A program made the position numbers and the translations under genes. Of a stretch of 64,000 nt of DNA, positions 49,901 through 63,397 are shown piece by piece (position 1 is the first letter of the stretch; every line of letters begins with the position of its first letter). The stretch is from Macropodus opercularis (lineage: Eukaryota > Chordata > Actinopteri > Anabantiformes > Osphronemidae): positions 13,349,501 to 13,413,500 of the forward strand of contig JAUCMP010000028.1 in the NCBI GenBank assembly GCA_030770545.1, given 5' to 3'. Below the pieces are notes generated by a model that was given only the letters and a program-made list of their open reading frames with translations, did no database searches and was not told where the DNA came from.

Positions 49901-52900
49901 CTTTGGTTTCTATGTTTGCTGAGTGTTGGGGCTTAGTCGTACCTTCAGGTTCACCAACAGACACTTCTTCACTGAACCTCCAGGTACCAGGTCCAGGAGA
50001 AAGCTCCACCAGTCGTTATATGTCGATGACTGGACCCCACGTCTGCAAAACAACACGACAGGTTAAAGGAACAATAACGACAATCGTTCATTCACAGGTT
50101 TGACTATTACATCTAACACCACTCTGTATGAAAACCAATATTTCTGACTGAATTCATACCGATGCCAGGACCTGGTGCTCTACATCTGTATAGTGATGTG
50201 AGAAACACGACAGGTGTGTGGAGACTGATCTTTATCCTGCGTGCTTCTCAGGAGACACCACCAAAGCCTCTCTCTCTCACTTGTGACAGGCCGAGGAGCC
50301 TTGCTGGCTTACGCTGTGTTTCAGCCAGAGGCCTGTCACACCAGCTTGCTCGTCTCTGCGGACTCTGTCATGTACCTAATGGCCTGAGAGGAGAGGGAAC
50401 ACTTGTTTATGGATTCGAAAACCTGGAGGTGACGTCACACGTTTGGCTGTTAAATGGAAACAAACTCTTACCATATTTAGCTGAAAGGACCAAATGGTAA
50501 ACGATGGAGACCAGCGAGTGACGAGCCGTTGACTAGAAAACAGCACAGTTAGCAACAATTACCTTTACACAGTCAGTATCACAGCAAATGTATTTTACCA
50601 GTTACTTTCTATCTGTATTACTATAACAACTGCTATCATACAGTTGTGTAACGAACTGGGCCTTTTCTTCACTGAGGCTCGTTCTTACCTTCTCGTGGCT
50701 GCTGGAAATCGCCGTTTCCGCCCGTGACAGCTTGGCGGGATCCTCACTGTCATTGTCCTCTTGCTGTGACAATGAACCTGACGAGTCAGAGGATCAAAGC
50801 ACTGTGGACCCAAAGAGATGGAGGAGAGCTGGTCAGATCACAAATTCACAGAGGAAGCCAAGTGCAAGAAGCTGCTGCCGTGAGGATTTTGGACACCGAC
50901 CACCAGAAACGGGATGTTACTCACTTTGGAAGGAACCACAGGGACCAGTGCTCCGATGACGTCTGACTTGCACACCTGCACCCTTGGACGCACTGATACT
51001 CCTGCAGCAGGAAACAGAAAAGACGCACAGTTTAGTTGAAATCTCTGGACAGATGACACACACACAAGCACCTTTGGTTTCTATGTTTGCTGAGTGTTGG
51101 GGCTTAGTCGTACCTTCAGGTTCACCTCCAGACACTTCTTCACTGAACCTCCAGGGACCAGGTCCAGGAGAAAGCTCCACCAGTCGTTATATGTCGATGA
51201 CTGGATCCCACGTCTGCAAAACAACACGACAGGTTAAAGGAACAATAACAACAATCGTTCATTCACAGGTTTGACTATTACATCTAACACCACTCTGTAT
51301 GAAAACCAATATTTCTGACTGAATTCATACCGATGCCAGGACCTGGTGCTCTACATCTGTATAGTGATGTGAGAAACACGACAGGTGTGTGGAGACTGAT
51401 CTTTATCCTGCGTGCTTCTCAGGAGACACCACCAAAGCCTCTATCTCTTACTTGTGACAGGCCGAGGAGCCTTGCTGGCTTACGCTGTGTTTCAGCCAGA
51501 GGCCTGTCACACCAGCTTGCTCGTCTCTGCGGACTCTGTCATGTACCTAATGGCCTGAGAGGAGAGGGAACACTTGTTTATGGATTCGAAAACCTGGAGG
51601 TGACGTCACACGTTTGGCTGTTAAATGGAAACAAACTCTTACCATATTTAGCTGAAAGGACCAAATGGTAAACGATGGAGACCAGCGAGTGACGAGCCGT
51701 TGACTAGAAAACAGCACAGTTAGCAACAATTACCTTTACACAGTCAGTATCACAGCAAATGTATTTTACCAGTTACTTTCTATCTGTATTACTATAACAA
51801 CTGCTATCATACAGTTGTGTAACGAACTGGGCCTTTTCTTCACTGAGGCTCGTTCTTACCTTCTCGTGGCTGCTGGAAATCGCCGTTTCCGCCCGTGACA
51901 GCTTGGCGGGATCCTCACTGTCATTGTCCTCTTGCTGTGACAATGAACCTGACGAGTCAGAGGATCAAAGCACTGTGGACCCAAAGAGATGGAGGAGAGC
52001 TGGTCAGATCACAAATTCACAGAGGAAGCCAAGTGCAAGAAGCTGCTGCCGTGAGGATTTTGGACACCGACCACCAGAAACGGGATGTTACTCACTTTGG
52101 AAGGAACCACAGGGACCAGTGCTCCGATGACGTCTGACTTGCACACCTGCACCCTTGGACGCACTGATACTCCTGCAGCAGGAAACAGAAAAGACGCACA
52201 GTTTAGTTGAAATCTCTGGACAGATGACACACACACAAGCACCTTTGGTTTCTATGTTTGCTGAGTGTTGGGGCTTAGTCGTACCTTCAGGTTCACCTCC
52301 AGACACTTCTTCACTGAACCTCCAGGGACCAGGTCCAGGAGAAAGCTCCACCAGTCGTTAAGTGTCGATGACTGGATCCCACGTCTGCAAAACAACACGA
52401 CAGGTTAAAGGAACAATAACAACAATCGTTCATTCACAGGTTTGACTATTACATCTAACACCACTCTGTATGAAAACCAATATTTCTAAATGAATTCATA
52501 CCGATGCCAGGACCTGGTGCTCTACATCTGTATAGTGATGTGAGAAACACGACAGGTGTGTGGAGACTGATCTTTATCCTGCGTGCTTCTCAGGAGACAC
52601 CACCAAAGCCTCTCTCTCTCACTTGTGACAGGCCGAGGAGCCTTGCTGGCTTACGCTGTGTTTCAGCCAGAGGCCTGTCACACCAGCTTGCTCGTCTCTG
52701 CGGACTCTGTCATGTACCTAATGGCCTGAGAGGAGAGGGAACACTTGTTTATGGATTCGAAAACCTGGAGGTGACGTCACACGTTTGGCTGTTAAATGGA
52801 AACAAACTCTTACCATATTTAGCTGAAAGGACCAAATGGTAAACGATGGAGACCAGCGAGTGACGAGCCGTTGACTAGAAAACAGCACAGTTAGCAACAA

Positions 52901-55900
52901 TTACCTTTACACAGTCAGTATCACAGCAAATGTATTTTACCAGTTACTTTCTATCTGTATTACTATAACAACTGCTATCATACAGTTGTGTAACGAACTG
53001 GGCCTTTTCTTCACTGAGGCTCGTTCTTACCTTCTCGTGGCTGCTGGAAATCGCCGTTTCCGCCCGTGACAGCTTGGAGGGATCCTCACTGTCATTGTCC
53101 TCTTGCTGTGACAATGAACCTGACGAGTCAGAGGATCAAAGCACTGTGGACCCAAAGAGATGGAGGAGAGCTGGTCAGATCACAAATTCACAGAGGAAGC
53201 CAAGTGCAAGAAGCTGCTGCCGTGAGGATTTTGGACACCGACCACCAGAAACGGGATGTTACTCACTTTGGAAGGAACCACAGGGACCAGTGCTCCGATG
53301 ACGTCTGACTTGCACACCTGCACCCTTGGACGCACTGATACTCCTGCAGCAGGAAACAGAAAAGACGCACAGTTTAGTTGAAATCTCTGGACAGATGACA
53401 CACACACAAGCACCTTTGGTTTCTATGTTGCTGAGTGTTGGGGCTTAGTCGTACCTTCAGGTTCACCTCCAGACACTTCTTCACTGAACCTCCAGGGACC
53501 AGGTCCAGGAGAAAGCTCCACCAGTCGTTATATGTCGATGACTGGATCCCACGTCTGCAAAACAACACGACAGGTTAAAGGAACAATAACAACAATCGTT
53601 CATTCACAGGTTTGACTATTACATCTAACACCACTCTGTATGAAAACCAATATTTCTGAATGAATTCATACCGATGCCAGGACCTGGTTCTCTACATCTG
53701 TATAGTGATGTGAGAAACACGACAGGTGTGTGGAGACTGATCTTTATCCTGCGTGCTTCTCAGGAGACACCACCAAAGCCTCTCTCTCTCACTTGTGACA
53801 GGCCGAGGAGCCTTGCTGGCTTACGCTGTGTTTCAGCCAGAGGCCTGTCACACCAGCTTGCTCGTCTCTGCGGACTCTGTCATGTACCTAATGGCCTGAG
53901 AGGAGAGGGAACACTTGTTTAAGGATTCGAAAACCTGGAGGTGACGTCACACGTTTGGCTGTTAAATGGAAACAAACTCTTACCATATTTAGCTGAAAGG
54001 ACCAAATGGTAAAAGATGGAGACCAGCGAGTGACGAGCCGTTGACTAGAAAACAGCACAGTTAGCAACAATTACCTTTACACAGTCAGTATCACAGCAAA
54101 TGTATTTTACCAGTTACTTTCTATCTGTATTACTATAACAACTGCTATCATACAGTTGTGTAACGAACTGGGCCTTTTCTTCACTGAGGCTCGTTCTTAC
54201 CTTCTCGTGGCTGCTGGAAATCGCCGTTTCCGCCCGTGACAGCTTGGCGGGATCCTCACTGTCATTGTCCTCTTGCTGTGACAATGAACCTGACGAGTCA
54301 GAGGATCAAAGCACTGTGGACCCAAAGAGATGGAGGAGAGCTGGTCAGATCACAAATTCACAGAGGAAGCCAAGTGCAAGAAGCTGCTGCCGTGAGGATT
54401 TTGGACACCGACCACCAGAAACGGGATGTTACTCACTTTGGAAGGAACCACAGGGACCAGTGCTCCGATGACGTCTGACTTGCACACCTGCACCCTTGGA
54501 CGCACTGATACTCCTGCAGCAGGAAACAGAAAAGACGCACAGTTTAGTTGAAATCTCTGGACAGATGACACACACACAAGCACCTTTGGTTTCTATGTTT
54601 GCTGAGTGTTGGGGCTTAGTCGTACCTTCAGGTTCACCTCCAGACACTTCTTCACTGAACCTCCAGGTACCAGGTCCAGGAGAAAGCTCCACCAGTCGTT
54701 ATATGTCGATGACTGGATCCCACGTCTGCAAAACAACACGACAGGTTAAAGGAACAATAACAACAATCGTTCATTCACAGGTTTGACTATTACATCTAAC
54801 ACCACTCTGTATGAAAACCAAGATTTCTGAATGAATTCATACCGATGCCAGGACCTGGTGCTCTACATCTGTATAGTGATGTGAGAAACACGACAGGTGT
54901 GTGGAGACTGATCTTTATCCTGCGTGCTTCTCAGGAGACACCACCAAAGCCTCTCTCTCTCACTTGTGACAGGCCGAGGAGCCTTGCTGGCTTACGCTGT
55001 GTTTCAGCCAAAGGCCTGTCACACCAGCTTGCTCGTCTCTGCGGACTCTGTCATGTACCTAATGGCCTGAGAGGAGAGGGAACACTTGTTTATGGATTCG
55101 AAAACCTGGAGGTGACGTCACACGTTTGGCTGTTAAATGGAAACAAACTCTTACCATATTTAGCTGAAAGGACCAAATGGTAAACGATGGAGACCAGCGA
55201 GTGACGAGCCGTTGACTAGAAAACAGCACAGTTAGCAACAATTACCTTTACACAGTCAGTATCACAGCAAATGTATTTACCAGTTACTTTCTATCTGTAT
55301 TACTATAACAACTGCTATCATACAGTTGTGTAACGAACTGGGCCTTTTCTTCACTGAGGCTCGTTCTTACCTTCTCGTGGCTGCTGGAAATCGCCGTTTC
55401 CGCCCGTGACAGCTTGGCGGGATTCTCACTGTCATTGTCCTCTTGCTGTGACAATGAACCTGACGAGTCAGAGGATCAAAGCACTGTGGACCCAAAGAGA
55501 TGGAGCAGAGCTGGTCAGATCACAAATTCACAGAGGAAGCCAAGTGCAAGAAGCTGCTGCCGTGAGGATTTTGGACACCGACCACCAGAAATGGGATGTT
55601 ACTCACTTTGGAAGGAACCACAGGGACCAGTGCTCCGAAGACGTCTGACTTGCACACCTGCACCCTTGGACGCACTGATACTCCTGCAGCAGGAAACAGA
55701 AAAGACGCACAGTTTAGTTGAAATCTCTGGACAGATGACACACACACAAGCACCTTTGGTTTCTATGTTTGCTGAGTGTTGGGGCTTAGTCGTACCTTCA
55801 GGTTCACCTCCAGACACTTCTTCACTGAACCTCCAGGGACCAGGTCCAGGAGAAAGCTCCACCAGTCGTTATATGTCGATGACTGGATCCCACGTCTGCA

Positions 55901-58900
55901 AAACAACACGACAGGTTAAAGGAACAATAACAACAATCGTTCATTCACAGGTTTGACTATTACATCTAACACCACTCTGTATGAAAACCAATATTTCTAA
56001 ATGAATTCATACCGATGCCAGGACCTGGTGCTCTACATCTGTATAGTGATGTGAGAAACACGACAGGTGTGTGGAGACTGATCTTTATCCTGCGTGCTTC
56101 TCAGGAGACACCACCAAAGCCTCTCTCTCTCACTTGTGACAGGCCGAGGAGCCTTGCTGGCTTACGCTGTGTTTCAGCCAGAGGCCTGTCACACCAGCTT
56201 GCTCGTCTCTGCGGACTCTGTCATGTACCTAATGGCCTGAGAGGAGAGGGAACACTTGTTTATGGATTCGAAAACCTGGAGGTGAAGTCACACGTTTGGC
56301 TGTTAAATGGAAACAAACTCTTACCATATTTAGCTGAAAGGACCAAATGGTAAACGATGGAGACCAGCGAGTGACGAGCCGTTGACTAGAAAACAGCACA
56401 GTTAGCAACAATTACCTTTACACAGTCAGTATCACAGCAAATGTATTTTACCAGTTACTTTCTATCTGTATTACTATAACAACTGCTATCATACAGTTGT
56501 GTAACGAACTGGGCCTTTTCTTCACTGAGGCTCGTTCTTACCTTCTCGTGGCTGCTGGAAATCGCCGTTTCCGCCCGTGACAGCTTGGCGGGATCCTCAC
56601 TGTCATTGTCCTCTTGCTGTGACAATGAACCTGACGAGTCAGAGGATCAAAGCACTGTGGACCCAAAGAGATGGAGGAGAGCTGGTCAGATCACAAATTC
56701 ACAGAGGAAGCCAAGTGCAAGAAGCTGCTGCCGTGAGGATTTTGGACACCGACCACCAGAAACGGGATGTTACTCACTTTGGAAGGAACCACAGGGACCA
56801 GTGCTCCGATGACGTCTGACTTGCACACCTGCACCCTTGGACGCACTGATACTCCTGCAGCAGGAAACAGAAAAGACGCACAGTTTAGTTGAAATCTCTG
56901 GACAGATGACACACACACAAGCACCTTTGGTTTCTATGTTTGCTGAGTGTTGGGGCTTAGTCGTACCTTCAGGTTCACCTCCAGACACTTCTTCACTGAA
57001 CCTCCAGGTACCAGGTCCAGGAGAAAGCTCCACCAGTCGTTATATGTCGATGACTGGATCCCACGTCTGCAAAACAACACGACAGGTTAAAGGAACAATA
57101 ACAACAATCGTTCATTCACAGGTTTGACTATTACATCTAACACCACTCTGTATGAAAACCAAGATTTCTGAATGAATTCATACCGATGCCAGGACCTGGT
57201 GCTCTACATCTGTATAGTGATGTGAGAAACACGACAGGTGTGTGGAGACTGATCTTTATCCTGCGTGCTTCTCAGGAGACACCACCAAAGCCTCTCTCTC
57301 TCACTTGTGACAGGCCGAGGAGCCTTGCTGGCTTACGCTGTGTTTCAGCCAGAGGCCTGTCACACCAGCTTGCTCGTCTCTGCGGACTCTGTCATGTACC
57401 TAATGGCCTGAGAGGAGAGGGAACACTTGTTTATGGATTCGAAAACCTGGAGGTGACGTCACACGTTTGGCTGTTAAATGGAAACAAACTCTTACCATAT
57501 TTAGCTGAAAGGACCAAATGGTAAACGATGGAGACCAGCGAGTGACGAACCGTTGACTAGAAAACAGCACAGTTAGCAACAATTACCTTTACACAGTCAG
57601 TATCACAGCAAATGTATTTTACCAGCTACTTTCTATCTGTATTACTATAACAACTGCTATCATACAGTTGTGTAACGAACTGGGCCTTTTCTTCACTGAG
57701 GCTCGTTCTTACCTTCTCGTGGCTGCTGGAAATCGCCGTTTCCGCCCGTGACAGCTTGGCGGGATCCTCACTGTCATTGTCCTCTTGCTGTGACAATGAA
57801 CCTGACGAGTCAGAGGATCAAAGCACTGTGGACCCAAAGAGATGGAGGAGAGCTGGTCAGATCACAAATTCACAGAGGAAGCCAAGTGCAAGAAGCTGCT
57901 GCCGTGAGGATTTTGGACACCGACCACCAGAAACGGGATGTTACTCACTTTGGAAGGAACCACAGGGACCAGTGCTCCGATGACGTCTGACTTGCACACC
58001 TGCACCCTTGGACGCACTGATACTCCTGCAGCAGGAAACAGAAAAGACGCACAGTTTAGTTGAAATCTCTGGACAGATGACACACACACAAGCACCTTTG
58101 GTTTCTATGTTTGCTGAGTGTTGGGGCTTAGTCGTACCTTCAGGTTCACCTCCAGACACTTCTTCACTGAACCTCCAGGGACCAGGTCCAGGAGAAAGCT
58201 CCACCAGTCGTTATATGTCGATGACTGGATCCCACGTCTGCAAAACAACACGACAGGTTAAAGGAACAATAACAACAATCGTTCATTCACAGGTTTGACT
58301 ATTACATCTAACACCACTCTGTATGAAAACCAAGATTTCTGAATGAATTCATACCGATGCCAGGACCTGGTGCTCTACATCTGTATAGTGATGTGAAAAA
58401 CACGACAGGTGTGTGGAGACTGATCTTTATCCTGCGTGCTTCTCAGGAGACACCACCAAAGCCTCTCTCTCTCACTTGTGACAGGCCGAGGAGCCTTGCT
58501 GGCTTACGCTGTGTTTCAGCCAGAGGCCTGTCACACCAGCTTGCTCGTCTCTGCGGACTCTGTCATGTACCTAATGGCCTGAGAGGAGAGGGAACACTTG
58601 TTTATGGATTCGAAAACCTGGAGGTGACGTCACACGTTTGGCTGTTAAATGGAAACAAACTCTTACCATATTTAGCTGAAAGGACCAAATGGTAAACGAT
58701 GGAGACCAGCGAGTGACGAACCGTTGACTAGAAAACAGCACAGTTAGCAACAATTACCTTTACACAGTCAGTATCACAGCAAATGTATTTTACCAGCTAC
58801 TTTCTATCTGTATTACTATAACAACTGCTATCATACAGTTGTGTAACGAACTGGGCCTTTTCTTCACTGAGGCTCGTTCTTACCTTCTCGTGGCTGCTGG

Positions 58901-59152
58901 AAATCGCCGTTTCCGCCCGTGACAGCTTGGCGGGATCCTCACTGTCATTGTCCTCTTGCTGTGACAATGAACCTGACGAGTCAGAGGATCAAAGCACTGT
59001 GGACCCAAAGAGATGGAGGAGAGCTGGTCAGATCACAAATTCACAGAGGAAGCCAAGTGCAAGAAGCTGCTGCCGTGAGGATTTTGGACACCGACCACCA
59101 GAAACGGGATGTTACTCACTTTGGAAGGAACCACAGGGACCAGTGCTCCGAT
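46989..59152 (-). repeat. Tandem array, ~10.4 copies of a 1,171-bp unit from protease 3' exons
   Basis: The landmark cttggcgggatcctcactgt recurs at about 47,219, 48,390, 49,561, 50,732, 51,903, 53,074, 54,244, 55,414, 56,585, 57,756 and 58,927: spacing 1,171 with two of 1,170. Units differ by a handful of bases (for example aggtaccagg/agggaccagg, ggatccc/ggacccc, caatattt/caagattt). On the minus strand each unit carries, in gene order, relatives of the end of protease exon 8 and exons 9-13. High identity means recent expansion or ongoing homogenisation. Confidence 0.9.
48010..49180 (-). pseudogene. Representative array unit: decayed protease exons
   Basis: Exon-9 relative 48,772-48,871 is open with acceptor ttgcag and donor gtacga and keeps QSSTYND (gene: QSSTYQK). 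Exon-10 relative 48,583-48,659 is exactly 77 nt as in the gene, open, with GCRCASQ for VCSCGHD. The exon-11 relative is about 113 nt instead of 112 and meets a stop after NALIL. The exon-12 relative reads TARHSLVSIVYHL (gene TARYSLITTISHL). The last exon reads Gly-His-stop, losing the rest of the His box. The unit has splice-competent pieces but cannot give an active protease. Confidence 0.75.
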
Positions 59153-59189
59153 GATGTGTGACCACACTGGCACCCGCTCGCTGGAACAC

Positions 59190-59520
59190 AAACCAGGTTG
59201 TCTACAGTCTCACCCTAAGGCCTGGGCAGTGATGGTTTCTTCACTGGTTACTGGCCACGAGTCACTTTTGGATCTCACAACCAGATACCCGGAATCTGCC
59301 ACAGGATGGTGGTTTAACTGTAGTAGCCACTCTTCAGGTCCTTAGCGTCTTTTTGCCATAAAACTAGTGGTGCAGTCGTTGTTAGTCATGGACTGCATCC
59401 CACATCTGCAAAACAATACGACAGGTTAAAGGAACAATAACAATAATCGTTCATTCACTGTTCAACTATTACATCTAACACCACACTGTAAGTTCAATTT
59501 CTGAATGAATTCATACCGAT
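59190..59520 (-). repeat. Right edge of the array, downstream of the protease gene
   Basis: Holds the block shared with 46,374-46,560 (gtctacagtctcaccctaag onward) and relatives of the array's exon-9 start (about 59,395-59,410). It represents the gene's own 3' flank from which the array segments derive. Confidence 0.6.
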
Positions 59521-59596
59521 GGCAGGACCTGGTGCTCAACGTCTTTACAGTGATGTGAGAAACAGAGAAACAGGTGTGCGAAGGCTGATGTTTAGC

Positions 59597-59745
59597 CTAG
59601 CTCTGCTTCTCGTAAAACACCACGTAGGCGTCATGCATCCGTGCCTGACAGAGGAAGGTGCCCGATGTGACGTAGGAGTGGTAGTCACTGTAGCACACCC
59701 ACACGTCCTGCTCAGCGTTGTAAACACTGTCACAAACGGCATGGC
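59597..59745 (-). CDS. USP last exon, His box
   Basis: 149-nt coding end; the split Gly is followed by HAVCDSVYN and WVCYSDYHSYV, then AYVVFYEKQS and TAG. After the stop the exon runs into a relative of exon 8's end (gttgagcaccaggtcctgcc, about 59,519-59,545), the same fusion found in every array unit. Confidence 0.75.
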
Positions 59746-62350
59746 CTGAGAAAAAAGCAAACATTTGTTTATGGATTCATGAACCTTGCATTGACCTCAT
59801 ACTGATCTCACAGCTGACCTAAACGTAAACACACACTTACCATAAGCAGCTGTGGGGCCCAAATGGCTGATGGTGGTGATGAGCGAGTAACGAGCCGTCT
59901 GGAAAATAGCACAGTTAACCAACAACAATTACATTTACACATTTAATATCACAGCAAATGAATTTACCAGTTACTTTGTGACTGTCTTACTATTGTCACT
60001 GTTATCAGAAAGCTGTATAATGTACTGGGCTTTACCTCGTGTTCGCTGCTGGAAATCACCAGTTCCCGTGACACCTCAACGGGAATCCTCAGCTTGAACG
60101 ACTGTCCGTTTATGGCCACAAACCTTGACAGCATGATGATCAGGATACTGTGGACCCAAAGAGATGGAGGAGAGGTGGTGAAATCACTAATTCAAAGAGG
60201 AAGTCAAGTGGAAGAAGCCGCTGTGATGTGGTCTTTAGATAGTTAGGATATGACATGTGATGTTACTCACGTTGGCAGGTGCACGAATGACAACTGCACA
60301 AACGCTCTGTCATGACCACAGCTGCACACGCGGAAGCGCTCAGACCCCTGCAGCAGGAAAGACACAAGAAGGTTTTAGTTGAAACTGAGTTGAAATCTTT
60401 GAATAGATGAAACACACAACACCTTTGCTTTCTATTTTTCTCAGTGTTGGGGCCAAGTCATACTTGCAAGTACTGCTCCAGACCCTGCTCCACTGAATGG
60501 ACTGGACTCCATATCAGCTCCACGCCAAAGCTGAGAGACTTTTGGTAAGTGGAGGACTGCACACCACATCTGCACAACGACACCACAGTGTAAAGACAGA
60601 ATAATACTTCATTCATAGGTTCAACTACTACATGTCCACACCACTAGAAGACAAATATTTCTGACTGAGCTCATACCGACAGCAGGTCGTGGTGCTCAAG
60701 AGCTCGAAAGCAATGTGAGCAGCAACAGGACAGGTGTACGAGAGGCCAATGGCACCTGCTGCTCTCTGCAGATCTTGAGACACGAAGTCCAGCATGTTCA
60801 GCACCGACATGACGAAGCAAAAAGTGTCCTGCACAGAAACAGTGTTTTAGACAGTGGAATTTTCTCTACAAAAAACATTTTTTAGATCACTGTGAACGTC
60901 TGCTCTGTGGTATAAACAAGAAGTGCACCAACATTTGGTCCGTCGTCGTCGAAGGAGGGGTCGTACTGTGCAACCGTGTGCTTGAGCGCTTCCAGGACCT
61001 CCCTCTTCTCATCGATGTCGTTAGAGAAGCGAAGTCCAACGAGCTGGCCAAACAACCTGGAGAGAGCACAAATGAAGAAATTGGCATGTTCCTCATGCTG
61101 ATTTGTAATGTTAGTGGACAAACCCATGTCTGGTTGTTGCTGTACCTCATGGTGGAGCTGGTAGCTGCAACCCCCACCTGCAGACAGAACTCCTCGATGA
61201 AAGGGTTCAGAGAGAGGATGGCCTGAACGGCAGCGTTCATGAAGCAGGTCTGTCCAAGGTTGGGCAACCTGAAACATAAAAAACCTCACGTGTCATTTTC
61301 CACAGACGAACACTCACAATAAACTACAGCCTCAAATACAGAACACATATGGAGTCATTAGGTGTGTATATGACGTACCCGCGACAGGCCAGCTCATATG
61401 GGGAGGGAGGTCTGAAGGGAGGCTCCTCCTCTGGCTGACTGTGAATGATGGCATTACACATTTTATTCTACTAATGCTACAGTAATGAAGTCATCAATAA
61501 TAAACAACAACAATATAATGTGTTCAACAGTGACACTAGGAAAACTAAACATACGTGTGGCCTGAGGAGGACGGTCCTTCGTCAGCAGGAGACAGGTGTG
61601 TGGTGTCCTGTAACAAAGATATAAACTCAGTTTAACACAAGAACAACAAATGCACATTTCAGCTACAGACATTTCAGCAGTGCAACAAGTTTGCTAATGC
61701 TAGTCCGGGCTGTACAACTAACAGAAGCTAACGGTCTTGTGCTGTTCAGCCGCTAGTTGTGTAAAATACCGGATTTCACCGCCTTCTCGGTGCCGGAGCC
61801 CAGATGTGACTTTCCGAACCAAAATGTACCGGTCCACACTAAGATGGGGGCGCTCTACGCTGCTGCATGTCTGAGCTATGCTGCTACGTAAGCTAGCGCT
61901 AGCCACATTAGCTGCGCTCTGACTCCAGTGGGAAACGGGTGATGGTGCGTTTGAGGTCTCCTCACCTGCTCCGGACGAACCTCCGCGGCGGGAGCCTCAG
62001 GCGACGTTGAGGCAGCGAAGACGCTGAAATCCACCGCGTGGCTGCTGAGAACAGACGCGATTATTCAGCTGTGTCAAAATATCTCGCAGTGGATATTTGT
62101 TCACGTAATTTTAAAACATTTACAAATATATTAGCATGAAGGTATCAAAAGTAAACAAAGCCTTTGGTTTACCTGGTGGTGGAGGTGGAGACAGACTCTC
62201 CAGCAGAAACGTCAACCACGTTTCTCCTCTGTTCAAAATACATTTGGTTTGAGATATTAGTAAAAACATCAAGACAACATCAAAAAGTTATGGTAAATAA
62301 ATGAAGATACTTACCCTCCAGCGTCTCCAGAGTCTCAAGAGACAAGCCAT
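59597..62350 (-). CDS. Ubiquitin-specific protease (USP37-like), 13 exons, 408 aa
   Basis: Cysteine protease that removes ubiquitin from proteins. Exons, 5' to 3': 62315-62350, 62173-62228, 61966-62044, 61555-61607, 61379-61438, 61146-61268, 60891-61056, 60677-60828, 60464-60569, 60271-60347, 60036-60147, 59841-59898, 59597-59745; all junctions are GT/AG and phases add to 1,227 nt. Cys box LPNLGQTCFMNAAVQAI (Cys103); LIIMLSRF and IPVEVSREL (about 303-330); His box GHAVCDSVYN (His361); end AYVVFYEKQS. Cysteines CCRC (240-243) and CSC (285-287) suggest a zinc ribbon. Far shorter than USP37 (about 980 aa) and the GHY is GHA. The exon 7 donor is the least certain. Confidence 0.75.
61146..61268 (-). 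CDS. USP exon 6, catalytic Cys box
   Basis: 123-nt exon between tttcag and gtacag, starting with the split Gly and ending with a split Arg. Encodes the oxyanion/Cys motif with GQTC in place of the more usual GNTC. Confidence 0.8.
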
Positions 62351-62359
62351 CTCTGCAAA

Positions 62360-63395
62360 AGCAAATTGCTTCGCAGTGATAAATTATTTTACTGTCGTTG
62401 GATGACAATAAAACAATAATAACAAAGTAATGTAATCTTCGTATGTAATTGTAGTGCAATGAAGAAAAGCTGTTTGCAAGTATTTCTCTCTGGAAAACCT
62501 TTGAGTCGCTGAGGGAGCGCAAAATTCTCTGTCTTTACTGATCCAAAGCGGAGCTCAAAGGGGACAGATACCAGGCAGAACTTGAATTTAAGGCCAACGT
62601 TGTCAAGGCAACAAAAACAAATATTTGAAATATAAACATATTTCTAATGTAACGGTATGAACTTCACAGAGTTGTTCATAAGTCACATGTTTTGATTTAC
62701 TTTTTAATGCAATGTACTGTAATTGAACAAGCATATGTGTGTAATGAAAAATAACCCCCCCTAAACATTTAGAAAAACAACAAGCATGACCTAACATCAC
62801 AACCTACAAAAGTACATATCAATTACAGCACTGATGCAGTGAGTGGATTATTATTAAGAATAATAATTATAAATATTATTTCTGGTGTGTATGTTTTTGA
62901 ATATTAGCAATTGTTGTTATGTTATCTATGCTCTATTGTGAATAAAATATTGGCTTGTGAGATTTGAAAGTCTTGTAGTTTTGATTTTATTCAGATTTTA
63001 AAAAACGTCCCAACTTTGTAGAAGGCTGTTTCATTTGGATTTAGACTGTCAGCATGAAATACACCATAGAGTGGAGCAAACTCACAGACACCTGTTCTGT
63101 CCTCAGAAAGCGACGTCAATGCCTCTGCATGTTTGGGGGACTAAGGGTTTTTCATACACACTGTGTAATTACACAGTGAAAGGTTTGTCCTCAATGACGT
63201 ACCATGAGAAGACTTTTGAGTTGATGCCATATAAGCAAACGGAATCGGTAAAAGACAACAGTTATTATAAATTACTAGAGTTTAAGTTAGCAAAAATCCG
63301 AACTTTCATAAAATTGCCTCAATACGCTGACCAACTAAATTCTCAGTGTCTGTACATGTAAGTGCGTTGTCATAATTTGCGCTGCCACTTTTTAA
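62360..63395. other. Upstream of the protease; no gene seen
   Basis: Should contain the protease promoter, but I see no clear core element. aaaaaacgtcccaactttgt near 63,000 is a phrase common at the ends of fish DNA transposons. The plus-strand frame at 63,035-63,361 has no family features. Confidence 0.4.
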
Positions 63396-63397
63396 TT

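Noticed and set aside
47820..52842. A 112-codon plus-strand frame (MPGPGALHLYSD...) repeated in nearly every array unit
   Set aside because: It overlaps the antisense of decayed protease exons and is kept only because units are nearly identical; there is no start context, domain or independent conservation.
55414..55956. 180-codon plus-strand frame in one array unit
   Set aside because: Arises from a few substitutions that remove a stop in one copy; the other units do not share it.
46989..59152. Regular repeats considered as a CRISPR-like array
   Set aside because: Units are 1.17 kb, have no unique spacers and derive from gene exons in a vertebrate genome.
60882..61289. 135-codon frame spanning protease exons 6 and 7
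   Set aside because: Wrong frame in exon 6 and reads through an intron; the spliced frame holds the Cys box.
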